From Flavobacteriaceae bacterium (lineage in GTDB: Bacteria; Bacteroidota; Bacteroidia; Flavobacteriales; Flavobacteriaceae), in contig CANHMG010000008.1 in assembly GCA_947461795.1 (NCBI GenBank), positions 1 to 46,508 on the forward strand: a stretch of DNA of 46,508 nt. Reading direction: 5' to 3'. Positions within the stretch are counted from its first letter, which is position 1. The number at the start of each line of letters is the position of its first letter. Positions 8,587-17,283 of this stretch are shown one piece after another. The position numbers and the translations under genes are program-made. The notes under the pieces were generated by a model, which ran no database searches, was not told the origin of the DNA, and worked only from the letters and a program-made list of their open reading frames with translations.

Positions 8587-9339
8587 TTATGCTTCTTGTT
8601 CTTGTTTGATCCAGTCGTATCCTTTTTCTTCGAGTTCGTAGGCGAGTTCTTTTCCGCCTGATTTCACAATTCTTCCGTTGTATAGAACGTGAACGAAGTC
8701 CGGAACGATATAATCTAAAAGTCTTTGATAATGCGTGATAACGATGATGGCGTTGTTTTCGCTTTTCAATTTATTAACGCCGTTGGCAACAATTCGAAGC
8801 GCATCGATGTCTAATCCGGAATCGGTTTCGTCCAAAATAGCGAGTTTTGGCTCAAGCATCGCCATTTGAAAAATCTCGTTTCTTTTCTTCTCGCCACCTG
8901 AAAAACCTTCATTAAGTGACCGCGACAAAAATTTCCGGTCGATCTCTAACAATTCTGATTTTTCACGAATAAATTTAAGCATTTCATTCGCTGGCATTTC
9001 TTCTTTTCCGTTGGCTTTTCTGGTTTCATTGATGGCCGTTCTCATGAAATTTGTTACTGAAACGCCAGGGATTTCAACAGGATATTGGAACGAAAGAAAA
9101 ATACCTTTGTGAGCGCGTTCTTCAGGCGCCAAATCCGACAAATCTTCACCATCTAAGAATACTTGTCCGTCGGTTACTTCGTAATTTTCATTTCCGGCAA
9201 TGACCGCTGAAAGTGTACTTTTACCAGAACCATTTGGTCCCATAATAGCGTGAACTTCACCGGCTTTCACCTCGAGATTGATTCCTTTTAATATTTCTTT
9301 GTCTTCGACTGAAGCGTGTAGATTCTTTATTTGTAACAT
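8587..9339 (-). CDS. sufC: SufC ABC-type ATPase
   Basis: A 250-residue cytosolic ABC ATPase that powers the SufBCD scaffold. Walker A is GPNGSGKS (34-41). The signature is FSGGEKKR (146-153). Walker B, LAILDE (166-171), is followed by the family-typical [10 protein letters not shown]. It lies between sufB and sufD with short gaps and has no membrane domain, as expected for SufC. Confidence 0.98.
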   Translation of the reverse strand: MLQIKNLHASVEDKEILKGINLEVKAGEVHAIMGPNGSGKSTLSAVIAGNENYEVTDGQVFLDGEDLSDLAPEERAHKGIFLSFQYPVEIPGVSVTNFMRTAINETRKANGKEEMPANEMLKFIREKSELLEIDRKFLSRSLNEGFSGGEKKRNEIFQMAMLEPKLAILDETDSGLDIDALRIVANGVNKLKSENNAIIVITHYQRLLDYIVPDFVHVLYNGRIVKSGGKELAYELEEKGYDWIKQEQEA

Positions 9340-9375
9340 GTTGCTTTTATTAAGGCTTTTGAATTTATTTAATGT

Positions 9376-10824
9376 TTATCCGACGCTTCCTTCTAGGGAA
9401 ATTTCTAAAAGTTTTTGCGCTTCTACGGCAAACTCCATGGGTAATTTATTTAAGACATCTTTGCTGAAACCATTTACGATCAAAGCAATGGCTTTTTCGG
9501 TTGGAATACCGCGCTGGTTGCAATAAAAAACTTGGTCTTCACCAATCTTTGAAGTGGTTGCTTCGTGTTCTATTTTGGCTGTAGGGTTTTTGCTTTCGAT
9601 GTAGGGAAAGGTGTGTGCGCCGCAATTGTTTCCCATCAACAGCGAATCGCATTGCGAAAAATTTCTAGCGTTTTCAGCACGAGCACTAATTTGAACCAAT
9701 CCACGGTAACTATTTTGGGATTTCCCTGCAGAAATTCCTTTTGAGATAATGGTCGACTTGGTGTTTTTTCCCAAGTGAATCATTTTCGTTCCGGTATCCG
9801 CTTGTTGGAAATTATTGGTCACCGCAATCGAATAGAATTCGCCAACTGAATTATCGCCTTTTAATACACATGATGGATATTTCCATGTAACTGCCGAACC
9901 AGTCTCTACTTGTGTCCAAGAGATTTTCGCGTTTTTCTCGCACAATCCACGTTTGGTTACAAAGTTAAATACGCCGCCTTTTCCTTCTTTATTTCCTGGA
10001 TACCAATTTTGAACGGTAGAATATTTAATTTCAGCATCATCTAAGGCAATCAATTCAACCACTGCAGCGTGCAATTGGTTCTCATCTCGACTTGGAGCCG
10101 TGCAACCTTCAAGATAAGATACATAGCTTCCTTCATCTGCAATGACCAAAGTCCTTTCAAATTGCCCTGTTCCCGCTTGATTGATGCGGAAATAGGTTGA
10201 TAATTCCATTGGGCAACGAACGCCTTTTGGAATATAACAAAACGAACCGTCGGAGAAAACAGCAGAATTCAATGCTGCATAAAAATTATCTTTTTGAGGC
10301 ACGACCGTTCCTAAATATTTTTTTACCAATTCTGGATGTTCGCGAATTGCTTCCGAAATACTCATGAATATAATACCTTTTTCACCCAATGTTTTTTTGA
10401 ATGTTGTAGCAACAGAAACCGAATCGATAACAATATCCATGGCGACACCAGAAAGCATTTTTTGTTCATCGATAGATATTCCAAGCTTTTTGAAGGTTTC
10501 TAATAATTCTGGATCAACCTCATCAAGGCTTTCGTATTTCGCTTTGCTTAAGGGAGCCGAATAATACGAAATGGCTTGGAAATCAGGTTTTTCGTAATGT
10601 ACATTGGCCCATTCGGGTTCGGTCATTTGTTCCCAAGCACGAAATGCTTCGATGCGCCAATCGGTCATCCATTGTGGTTCTTCTTTTCGAAGTGAAATTG
10701 CACGAACGATATCTTCATTGAGGCCAATTGGAAAAGTATCCGATTGGATATCAGTATAAAAACCATACTCGTATTCTTTGCTTTCGAGTTCAATTTTTAA
10801 ATCGTCTTCGGTATATTTTGCCAT
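9376..10824 (-). CDS. sufB: Fe-S scaffold subunit SufB
   Basis: A 482-residue SufB, the core scaffold subunit on which Fe-S clusters are built. Characteristic segments include [40 protein letters not shown] and [19 protein letters not shown], with the C-terminal [20 protein letters not shown]. Length matches the family. It starts 15 bases after the sufA stop codon on the same strand and is clearly part of one operon. Confidence 0.98.
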   Translation of the reverse strand: MAKYTEDDLKIELESKEYEYGFYTDIQSDTFPIGLNEDIVRAISLRKEEPQWMTDWRIEAFRAWEQMTEPEWANVHYEKPDFQAISYYSAPLSKAKYESLDEVDPELLETFKKLGISIDEQKMLSGVAMDIVIDSVSVATTFKKTLGEKGIIFMSISEAIREHPELVKKYLGTVVPQKDNFYAALNSAVFSDGSFCYIPKGVRCPMELSTYFRINQAGTGQFERTLVIADEGSYVSYLEGCTAPSRDENQLHAAVVELIALDDAEIKYSTVQNWYPGNKEGKGGVFNFVTKRGLCEKNAKISWTQVETGSAVTWKYPSCVLKGDNSVGEFYSIAVTNNFQQADTGTKMIHLGKNTKSTIISKGISAGKSQNSYRGLVQISARAENARNFSQCDSLLMGNNCGAHTFPYIESKNPTAKIEHEATTSKIGEDQVFYCNQRGIPTEKAIALIVNGFSKDVLNKLPMEFAVEAQKLLEISLEGSVG

Positions 10825-10839
10825 AATTGAAGTTAAAAT

Positions 10840-11169
10840 TTATAGTGAAAATGATTCGCCACAACCACAAGTCCTGTTGGCATTTGGATTATTGAAAACA
10901 AATCCTTTCCCGTTTAATCCGCCAGAAAATTCTAATATAGTTCCGGCTAGGTATAGGAAAGATTTTTTTTCGACAGCTATTTTAATATTGTTGTCTTCAA
11001 ATACTTTGTCGGTGTCGCCTATTTCTTTGTCGAATTTTAATTCATAAGACAAGCCCGAACAACCACCGCTCTTAACTCCAACACGAACATAATCACTTGT
11101 TGGGTCAAAACCATCTTGGTTCATCATATCGACAATTCTTTTACTTGCTGATTCTGATACTTTTATCAT
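10840..11169 (-). CDS. sufA: A-type Fe-S carrier (SufA/IscA/ErpA family)
   Basis: A 109-residue HesB/IscA-type carrier that receives Fe-S clusters from the scaffold and delivers them to apoproteins. The three conserved cysteines are in GGCSGLSY (Cys38) and the C-terminal CGCGESF. It is the first gene of the suf cluster and lies just downstream of a perfect TAnnTTTG element. The choice between the names SufA, IscA and ErpA cannot be settled from sequence alone; SufA is used because of the operon. Confidence 0.93.
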   Translation of the reverse strand: MIKVSESASKRIVDMMNQDGFDPTSDYVRVGVKSGGCSGLSYELKFDKEIGDTDKVFEDNNIKIAVEKKSFLYLAGTILEFSGGLNGKGFVFNNPNANRTCGCGESFSL

Positions 11170-11199
11170 TTGTTATTTTGATTTTGTCTAAATAAGAGG

Positions 11200-11207
11200 C
11201 AAATATA
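11200..11207 (-). promoter_or_regulatory. -7 element of the suf operon
   Basis: The minus strand reads TATATTTG, a perfect TAnnTTTG, about 30 bases before the sufA ATG. I see no IscR- or Fur-like operator that I could defend. Confidence 0.6.
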
Positions 11208-11348
11208 TTACTTTTAAAAGTTTCTTTACTACACCTTAACATTTTTATCGGTGATATTTAAATAGAAAAAATTGATTTCAATAATTATATGAAACGTTTT
11301 TACTAATTTGCCTTTTCAAATCACTTATGCTTTTAGATATTCATAACA

Positions 11349-12206
11349 ATGAAATTATACCCTATAGAATCAGGAAATTTTAAATTAGATGGCGGCGCCA
11401 TGTTCGGAGTGGTTCCTAAAACGATATGGAACAAAACCAATCCAGCTGACGAAAACAATCTTATCGATATCGCAGCCAGATGCCTTTTGATAGAAGATGA
11501 AAATCGACTTATTTTGATTGATACAGGAATGGGGAACAAACAATCTGATAAGTTTTATGGATACTATTCACTCTGGGGAACTCATAGTATGGATAAGTCT
11601 TTAGCAAAGTTTGGTTTTCATCGTGATGACATTACCGATGTGTTTATGACGCATTTGCATTTTGATCATTGTGGTGGAAGTGTGCAATGGAATAATTCAA
11701 AAACAGCCTATGAAGTTGCTTTTAAAAAAGCAAAATTCTGGAGCAATCAAAGTCATTGGGAATGGGCAACAAAACCTAATGCAAGAGAAAAAGCTTCTTT
11801 CCTTTCAGAAAATATTTTACCGATGCAAGAAAGTGGTCAATTGGCATTTATCCAAAAAACAGAATCTTCTTTTTTAGAAAAATCGGAATTAAACTTTGGG
11901 ATTCATTTTGTGGATGGTCATACCGAAAAGATGATGCTTCCTCAAATTCAATATAAAGACAAAACGATATGTTTTATGGCAGATTTAATTCCAACTGCAG
12001 GGCATATTCCTTTGCCTTACGTTATGGGATATGACACACGTCCATTATTGACATTACCTGAAAAAGAACTGTTTTTGAATAAGGCAGCTGATCACAATTA
12101 TTATTTGTTTTTAGAGCATGATGCTCATAATGAAATCATAACAGTAGAAAGAACCGAAAAAGGAATCCGTTTGAAAGAAGTGTTTACTTGCAACGATGTT
12201 TTTTAA
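11349..12206 (+). CDS. MBL-fold metallo-hydrolase
   Basis: A 285-residue metallo-beta-lactamase-fold hydrolase of the lactonase-like branch. The metal motif THLHFDHCGG gives His102, His104, Asp106 and His107. Further probable ligands are the His in VDGHTEK, the Asp in FMADLIP and the His in LEHDAHNE. There is no signal peptide. Substrates of this branch range from lactones to other esters, so specificity cannot be assigned. The gene stands alone, with a MarR-family gene 75 bases downstream; whether the two are functionally linked is unknown. Confidence 0.88.
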   Translation: MKLYPIESGNFKLDGGAMFGVVPKTIWNKTNPADENNLIDIAARCLLIEDENRLILIDTGMGNKQSDKFYGYYSLWGTHSMDKSLAKFGFHRDDITDVFMTHLHFDHCGGSVQWNNSKTAYEVAFKKAKFWSNQSHWEWATKPNAREKASFLSENILPMQESGQLAFIQKTESSFLEKSELNFGIHFVDGHTEKMMLPQIQYKDKTICFMADLIPTAGHIPLPYVMGYDTRPLLTLPEKELFLNKAADHNYYLFLEHDAHNEIITVERTEKGIRLKEVFTCNDVF

Positions 12207-12269
12207 TTTTAATTAATAAATTAAAGTTAATTTTTTTATTTGACGCATCAACTATTAATAAAACATTTA

Positions 12270-12277
12270 TATGTTTG
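12270..12277 (+). promoter_or_regulatory. -7 element immediately before the marR-type gene
   Basis: TATGTTTG is a perfect TAnnTTTG and ends only four bases before the ATG at 12282, so the transcript would be leaderless or nearly so. It falls inside any longer reading frame starting upstream, which supports the internal start. Confidence 0.5.
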
Positions 12278-12281
12278 TGTT

Positions 12282-12713
12282 ATGGGAAGTATTGAAACTA
12301 TTAACTTTTATTTGCTCGATAAAGCAATTCGCACCTACAGAAATTATTCTCAAAAAAAATTAAAGGAAAACGGTTTTACTATTACTGTTGACCAATGGTT
12401 GATCATTAAAGTTCTATTAGAAAATCCAGGAATTCCTCAAATAAGCCTTGCAGAAAAAGTTTTTAAAGATAATGCTTCGGTAACTCGAATTATCAATCTT
12501 TTAGTTAAGGCTAAGTATTTAGATCGTAAAACCAATCCAAAAGATAGAAGAACTTCAATACTTAAAGTTACTCCTAATGGGGAACAAATCATCTATAAAG
12601 TACAAGATTTAGTTTTACAAAACAGGAAAAATGCACAGAATGGAATCTCAATAGAGGATTTAGAAAATTTAAATAGTACTTTAAAAAAAATAATTCTTAA
12701 TTGTCAATCATAA
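12282..12713 (+). CDS. MarR family transcriptional regulator
   Basis: A 143-residue winged-helix MarR-family regulator. The recognition-helix region is PQISLAEKVFKDNASVTRIINLLVKAKYL and the wing is RKTNPKDRRTSILKVT, with the conserved DRR. The start at 12282 (MGSIETINFYLLDKA) is chosen because the longer frame begins upstream of a consensus -7 element. Members usually repress a neighbouring gene and respond to a small ligand. The candidates here are the MBL hydrolase upstream or the subtilase downstream, but no operator palindrome was identified. Confidence 0.9.
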   Translation: MGSIETINFYLLDKAIRTYRNYSQKKLKENGFTITVDQWLIIKVLLENPGIPQISLAEKVFKDNASVTRIINLLVKAKYLDRKTNPKDRRTSILKVTPNGEQIIYKVQDLVLQNRKNAQNGISIEDLENLNSTLKKIILNCQS

Positions 12714-12855
12714 AACAACAATGTTATGATAAAAATAATTTACTTCATTACGCTTTTATTCATTTCTTCCATTCGAATTATTTTTTCATTCATTGAATCC
12801 TTCTTTGCATCCTAAAATATTGTTAACTAATTCAACTTTTAAAACAAATCCTAAT

Positions 12856-12863
12856 TATTTTTG
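12856..12863 (+). promoter_or_regulatory. -7 element upstream of the subtilase gene
   Basis: TATTTTTG is a perfect TAnnTTTG located 23 bases before the ATG at 12887. A TTG at the typical spacing is not seen. Confidence 0.5.
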
Positions 12864-12886
12864 ACTCATAATAAAACCCAAAAAAA

Positions 12887-14485
12887 ATGAATGTAATTAA
12901 AACTGCTTGCTTTTCGATTGTTCTAAGTTTGACCGTATCGTTTTCTATTCAAGCACAAAGTGCACAAGCTTTTACAGCAAAAAAAGGCAAATTAACAGAC
13001 GATCAATTGAATAGATGGAGTCACCTTGACTTATCAAAAGACAGTATTCCAGGAATGAGCGTTGATCGAGTTTATTCTGAATTAATCAAAAACAGAAAAA
13101 GCAAAAAAGTTATCGTTGGTGTTATTGATTCTGGAGTTGACATTGATCATGAAGATTTAAAATCAGTTATTTGGACAAATAAAAAAGAAATTGCGGGTAA
13201 TGGCATAGACGATGATAAAAATGGATATATCGACGATATTCACGGATGGAATTTTTTAGGAAATTCAGGAAATGAAAATCTAGAAATGACCCGAATGATG
13301 AAAAACCCTGATGACGGTTCGGAAACTTACAAAGCTGCGAAAGCTGAATATGATTCTATGATGAAAGACAACCTTCAAGGGAAACAACAAGTAGATTTTT
13401 TATTTAAATCCAATCAAACGATAAAAGACTTGCTTAAAAAAGAGAATTATACTTTAGATGAACTTAATTCAATTGTGTCTGAAGACCCTGCCGTGCTTAA
13501 ATCAAAACAAGTTATGGCTCGTATTATTGGACAAACCGGCCCTAGTTTTAATGATGACTTGAATGATTATAAGAATCAAGTTTATGACATGCTAAATTAC
13601 AATCTTAACAAAGATTTTGATGGCAGAAAAATATTGGGTGATAATGCAGATGATTTCAATACTAAATATTATGGCAATAATACTGTTTATGGACCTGATA
13701 AAAAACAAGCGCTTCATGGCACTCACGTAGCGGGAATTATTGCTCAAAGTAGAAACAACAAACTCGGTGGTGATGGTATTGCAGACAATGTAGTAATTAT
13801 GGCGATTCGCGCAGTTCCAAATGGAGATGAATATGACAAAGATATTGCCTTGAGTATTCGATATGCAGTTGATAATGGTGCAAAAGTAATTAATGGAAGT
13901 TTCGGGAAAAGTTATTCTCCTCACAAACAATGGGTATACGACGCCATTAAATATGCAGAAAGTAAAGATGTTTTAATTGTTCATGCTGCTGGAAATGATG
14001 GAAAAGACATTGACATTGAAAGTAATTTTCCAAATGATTCTGATGATAAAAAAACAGAATTTGCAGATAACGTTATTACTGTAGGAGCTTTAAACAACGA
14101 ATATGGTGCAAATCTAATTGCTCCGTTTTCTAATTATGGAAAACTTAATGTAGATGTTTTTGCTCCGGGAATGCAAATTTACGCCACTACTCCAAACAAC
14201 ACTTATAAATACGAACAAGGAACCTCAATGGCTTCTCCAAATGTGGCTGGTGTTGCGGCTTTAATACGTTCTTATTTTCCTAATTTAAAAGCAAAACAGG
14301 TAAAATATATTCTTATGAATTCTGGAACTGCTATAGAGTCTAATGTTGAAGTAGGTGGGGATCCAAAAGATTTACGCCCTTTAAGTCAAATTTCAACTTC
14401 CGGTAAAATGGTCAATGCTTACAATGCTTTTAAAATGGCAGAACAGATGTCGCCAAAACCTAAAAAGAAAAAAGTAAGAGGATAA
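12887..14485 (+). CDS. Secreted S8 family subtilisin-like serine peptidase
   Basis: A 532-residue subtilase with a signal peptide (hydrophobic 8-22, cut near IQAQ). The catalytic triad is visible: Asp81 in GVIDSGVD, His277 in HGTHVAG and Ser447 in GTSMASPN. Asn370 in HAAGN would form the oxyanion hole. About 195 residues separate Asp and His, far more than in classical subtilisins. The intervening insert (about 125-265) is acidic and helical and is typical of this Bacteroidota branch. No type IX sorting domain is visible at the C-terminus, which ends in a Lys-rich tail. It probably acts in the periplasm or outside the cell. Confidence 0.93.
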   Translation: MNVIKTACFSIVLSLTVSFSIQAQSAQAFTAKKGKLTDDQLNRWSHLDLSKDSIPGMSVDRVYSELIKNRKSKKVIVGVIDSGVDIDHEDLKSVIWTNKKEIAGNGIDDDKNGYIDDIHGWNFLGNSGNENLEMTRMMKNPDDGSETYKAAKAEYDSMMKDNLQGKQQVDFLFKSNQTIKDLLKKENYTLDELNSIVSEDPAVLKSKQVMARIIGQTGPSFNDDLNDYKNQVYDMLNYNLNKDFDGRKILGDNADDFNTKYYGNNTVYGPDKKQALHGTHVAGIIAQSRNNKLGGDGIADNVVIMAIRAVPNGDEYDKDIALSIRYAVDNGAKVINGSFGKSYSPHKQWVYDAIKYAESKDVLIVHAAGNDGKDIDIESNFPNDSDDKKTEFADNVITVGALNNEYGANLIAPFSNYGKLNVDVFAPGMQIYATTPNNTYKYEQGTSMASPNVAGVAALIRSYFPNLKAKQVKYILMNSGTAIESNVEVGGDPKDLRPLSQISTSGKMVNAYNAFKMAEQMSPKPKKKKVRG

Positions 14486-14512
14486 TCAATTTTTTCTTCT
14501 TCTATTAAAATG

Positions 14513-14540
14513 AGCTTGTGAGATTACTAATCTTCAAGCT
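14513..14540 (+). terminator. Probable terminator after the subtilase gene
   Basis: AGCTTG (14513-14518) pairs with CAAGCT (14535-14540), and an inner AGATT pairs with AATCT. A T-rich but interrupted tract follows, so termination efficiency is uncertain. Confidence 0.45.
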
Positions 14541-14574
14541 TATTTTACTTTTATAAAATATCAAACCTAAAGCT

Positions 14575-16470
14575 ATGAAAAAATATTTTTTGCTTCTTTT
14601 CTTATTTATTTCCATTTCTACAGTATGGTCTCAGAGTAGTAATTACTGGCAACAGAAAGTTGATTATACAATGAATGTTACCATAGACGCCAAAAATTAC
14701 CAATACAAAGGAAATCAAACTTTAGTGTATACCAATAATTCTTCAGACACTTTGAAGCGGGTTTTTTATCATTTATACAACAATGCTTTTCAACCAGGAA
14801 GCGAAATGGATGCACGCGTACAATCTATTGCTGACCCAGATCGTAGAATGATTCTTAAAACAAAAGTTGATGGAAAAGAAATCAAAGAAAGTCGAATTGC
14901 AAAATTAAAACCAAATGAAATTGGCTATTTAAAAATTTCAAATTTCAAACAAGATGGTTCGGTTGCAATTGCTAAAGAAGTGGGCACTATTCTCGAAGTT
15001 ACTCTAGCAAAACCTTTATTACCGAATGCTAAAACTACTTTAACTCTTGACTTTGATGGGCAAGTACCTGTTCAAATTCGCCGATCAGGAAGAAATAATG
15101 TTGAGGGAGTTGAGTTTTCTATGTCACAATGGTATCCGAAAATGGCTGAATTTGATTTCGAAGGTTGGCATGCTGATCCTTATATTGCCAGGGAATTCCA
15201 TGGTGTTTGGGGTAATTTTGATGTCAATATTACTATTGATAAAGACTATATTTTAGGTGGAAGTGGTTACTTACAAAACAAAAATGACATTGGAAAAGGC
15301 TATCAAGACGCAGGTGTGGTTATTAATTACCCTAAGAAAACCAAAACGTTAACATGGCATTTTATTGCTCCAAATGTTCATGATTTTACTTGGGCTGCAG
15401 ATAAAAATTACTTGCATGATGTGTTTCAAATACCAAACGGAACTACATTACATTTTCTCTACAAAAACAATCCGAAAATTATCGATAATTGGAAAAAAGC
15501 AGAACCCGAAACGGCTCGATTGATGCAATTCTACAATCAAACGGTAGGCAAGTATCCTTATGATCAATATTCCGTTATTCAAGGCGGTGATGGCGGAATG
15601 GAATATGCCATGTGTACCTTGATTTTAGGTGAAGGCGACTATGATGGATTGATTGGTGTGATTGCTCATGAAATGGCGCACTCGTGGTTTCAACACCTAT
15701 TGGCTTCGAACGAAAGTAAACACGGCTGGATGGACGAGGGTTTTACTTCTTTTTTAGAAGATTTAGGCATCAATGAAATCGCCACTAAAAAAGCAATCAA
15801 TCCGCATGAAGGTTCCTATAATGGCTATTATTTTATGGCAAACTCAGGAAAGGAATTACCGCAATCTACTCATTCGGATCGGTATGATTTCAATCAAATG
15901 TATAGCATAACTTCGTATAGCAAAGGGGATGTTTTTTTAGCTCAATTGGGTTATTTGATTGGTAAAGACAATTTGATGAAAACTGTGAAACGTTATTTTG
16001 ATGAATTTAAATTTAAACATCCAATACCGAATGATATCAAACGAACTGCAGAACGTGTTTCGGGGGCCAATTTAGATTGGTATCTCACCGACTGGACGCA
16101 AACTACCAATACGATTGATTATGGAATAAAAAGCGTTTCTGAAAAAGACAATATCACTACAATCGAATTAGAACGTATCGGTAGAATGCCAATGCCTATT
16201 GATTTGACCGTTGATTATTTGGATGGCACGAAAGAAACTTTTTATATTCCATTGCGCATGATGAGCTTTGTAAAAGAAAATCCGAATCCAGAAATCAAAA
16301 GAACTGTTATGTCAGATTGGGCTTGGGCGAATCCAACATATAAGTTACAACTTTCAAAACCTCAAAGTAGTATTCAGAAAATCACGATTGACGAAAGTGG
16401 CTTGATGGCAGATGTTAAAAGAGATAACAATGTTTATCCAAAAGAAGTAAAACCAGAAGTAAAAAAATAA
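14575..16470 (+). CDS. Secreted M1 family metalloaminopeptidase
   Basis: A 631-residue gluzincin with a signal peptide (MKKYFLLLFLFISISTVWSQ). The zinc site HEMAH has His365, Glu366 and His369, and the distal ligand Glu388 sits 18 residues later in WMDEGF. GGMEYAM (340-346) corresponds to the GxMEN exopeptidase motif, with Tyr replacing Asn. It is expected to trim N-terminal residues from peptides in the periplasm or envelope. It follows a secreted subtilase, so the two may act in sequence on extracellular protein; this is inferred from adjacency only. Confidence 0.93.
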   Translation: MKKYFLLLFLFISISTVWSQSSNYWQQKVDYTMNVTIDAKNYQYKGNQTLVYTNNSSDTLKRVFYHLYNNAFQPGSEMDARVQSIADPDRRMILKTKVDGKEIKESRIAKLKPNEIGYLKISNFKQDGSVAIAKEVGTILEVTLAKPLLPNAKTTLTLDFDGQVPVQIRRSGRNNVEGVEFSMSQWYPKMAEFDFEGWHADPYIAREFHGVWGNFDVNITIDKDYILGGSGYLQNKNDIGKGYQDAGVVINYPKKTKTLTWHFIAPNVHDFTWAADKNYLHDVFQIPNGTTLHFLYKNNPKIIDNWKKAEPETARLMQFYNQTVGKYPYDQYSVIQGGDGGMEYAMCTLILGEGDYDGLIGVIAHEMAHSWFQHLLASNESKHGWMDEGFTSFLEDLGINEIATKKAINPHEGSYNGYYFMANSGKELPQSTHSDRYDFNQMYSITSYSKGDVFLAQLGYLIGKDNLMKTVKRYFDEFKFKHPIPNDIKRTAERVSGANLDWYLTDWTQTTNTIDYGIKSVSEKDNITTIELERIGRMPMPIDLTVDYLDGTKETFYIPLRMMSFVKENPNPEIKRTVMSDWAWANPTYKLQLSKPQSSIQKITIDESGLMADVKRDNNVYPKEVKPEVKK

Positions 16471-16485
16471 AAACAAAATACATAT

Positions 16486-16519
16486 AAAAAGCCTTCCTAA
16501 ATGTACCGGAAGGCTTTTT
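16486..16519 (+). terminator. Intrinsic terminator after the M1 peptidase gene
   Basis: A perfect 12-bp stem (16486-16497 with 16508-16519) encloses a 10-base loop and includes a T-tract, 16 bases after the stop codon. Confidence 0.9.
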
Positions 16520-16610
16520 AATTGTAATTATTATATATCCTCTTTATATGCTAGCAGTTGTTTCTTCAACTTGAGGATCACGCTTGTTTTGTTGACCTTA
16601 GCTCGATTGT

Positions 16611-16655
16611 ATGATGTAAAGTTAGTTGGAATTGACACTCTTTATTTTACATCAT
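16611..16655. repeat. Perfect 10-bp inverted repeat in the gap before rnpA
   Basis: ATGATGTAAA (16611-16620) and TTTACATCAT (16646-16655) are exact reverse complements separated by 25 bases. The surrounding 16520-16756 stretch has no convincing gene. The minus strand contains a short open stretch (about 34 codons, from a GTG near 16640 to a stop near 16537) with a Lys-rich composition that might be a decayed gene end. Confidence 0.5.
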
Positions 16656-16756
16656 TTGGGTATTAAATTACAAAATTCACATACTCTTTTTTTGTCTTTT
16701 TTAAAATCTAGCGGCCAATTCTGTTAGTGGTTTCTTTTTTATATAAAAACGGTTCG

Positions 16757-16764
16757 TACCTTTG
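16757..16764 (+). promoter_or_regulatory. -7 element of rnpA
   Basis: TACCTTTG is a perfect TAnnTTTG 22 bases before the rnpA ATG at 16787. It lies inside the longer reading frame that starts at 16727 and so favours the shorter protein. Confidence 0.55.
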
Positions 16765-16786
16765 CCAAGTTGTATACAAAATCCAA

Positions 16787-17173
16787 ATGAATTTCACTTA
16801 TCCTAAATCCGAAAAACTAAAAAGCAAAAACACAATTGATCTTCTTTTTTCTGAAGGTAAATCGGTTTCAAAATACCCCTTGCGCCTGGTGTATGCTCCT
16901 TTAATTGGGGAGATTGAAAGTCCAATAAAATTTGGCGTTTCTGTCTCAAAAAAATATTTTAAAAAAGCCGTTGAGCGTAATTATTTTAAAAGAGTTTTGC
17001 GAGAATCCTATCGGTTAAACAAACATATACTTCCAGATTTTGCTAAAAAACCATACGCAATGATGTTTTTCTATCAAACGAATGAGCACTTGTCTTATGA
17101 TGAAATTAATGCAAAAACAATACAATTGTTTGAGAAATTTAAAATTCAAATTAATTCAGAAACGAATAATTAA
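16787..17173 (+). CDS. rnpA: Ribonuclease P protein component
   Basis: A 128-residue basic protein, the protein subunit of RNase P that matures tRNA 5' ends. The family signature is present: FGVSVSKKYFKKAVERNYFKR, continuing RVLRESYRL. Length is normal once the ATG at 16787 (MNFTYPKSEKLKSKN) is taken. The usual partner rpmH is not adjacent; an S41 protease follows instead. rnpA is often close to the replication origin, which fits the parS sites further right. Confidence 0.95.
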   Translation: MNFTYPKSEKLKSKNTIDLLFSEGKSVSKYPLRLVYAPLIGEIESPIKFGVSVSKKYFKKAVERNYFKRVLRESYRLNKHILPDFAKKPYAMMFFYQTNEHLSYDEINAKTIQLFEKFKIQINSETNN

Positions 17174-17216
17174 GTTCAAATCTCATTCGGATTCACTAAG
17201 GTAATCCTAATAATTA

Positions 17217-17246
17217 TTGTTTTTACCCGTTAAACTTTTATATTTG
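17217..17246 (+). promoter_or_regulatory. Full promoter of the S41 peptidase gene
   Basis: TTG at 17217-17219, a 19-base spacer and TATATTTG at 17239-17246 match the flavobacterial consensus TTG-N17-23-TAnnTTTG. The start codon is 37 bases downstream. Confidence 0.65.
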
Positions 17247-17283
17247 ACGTCAATTCGAGAATTCGAACATTTTAAGTATTCCA

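Noticed and set aside
12726-12815. A 29-codon hydrophobic reading frame (MIKIIYFITLLFISS...) between the MarR and subtilase genes
   Set aside because: It is very short, lies in AT-rich DNA, and has no -7 element of its own. It could be a small membrane peptide but there is no evidence beyond an open frame.
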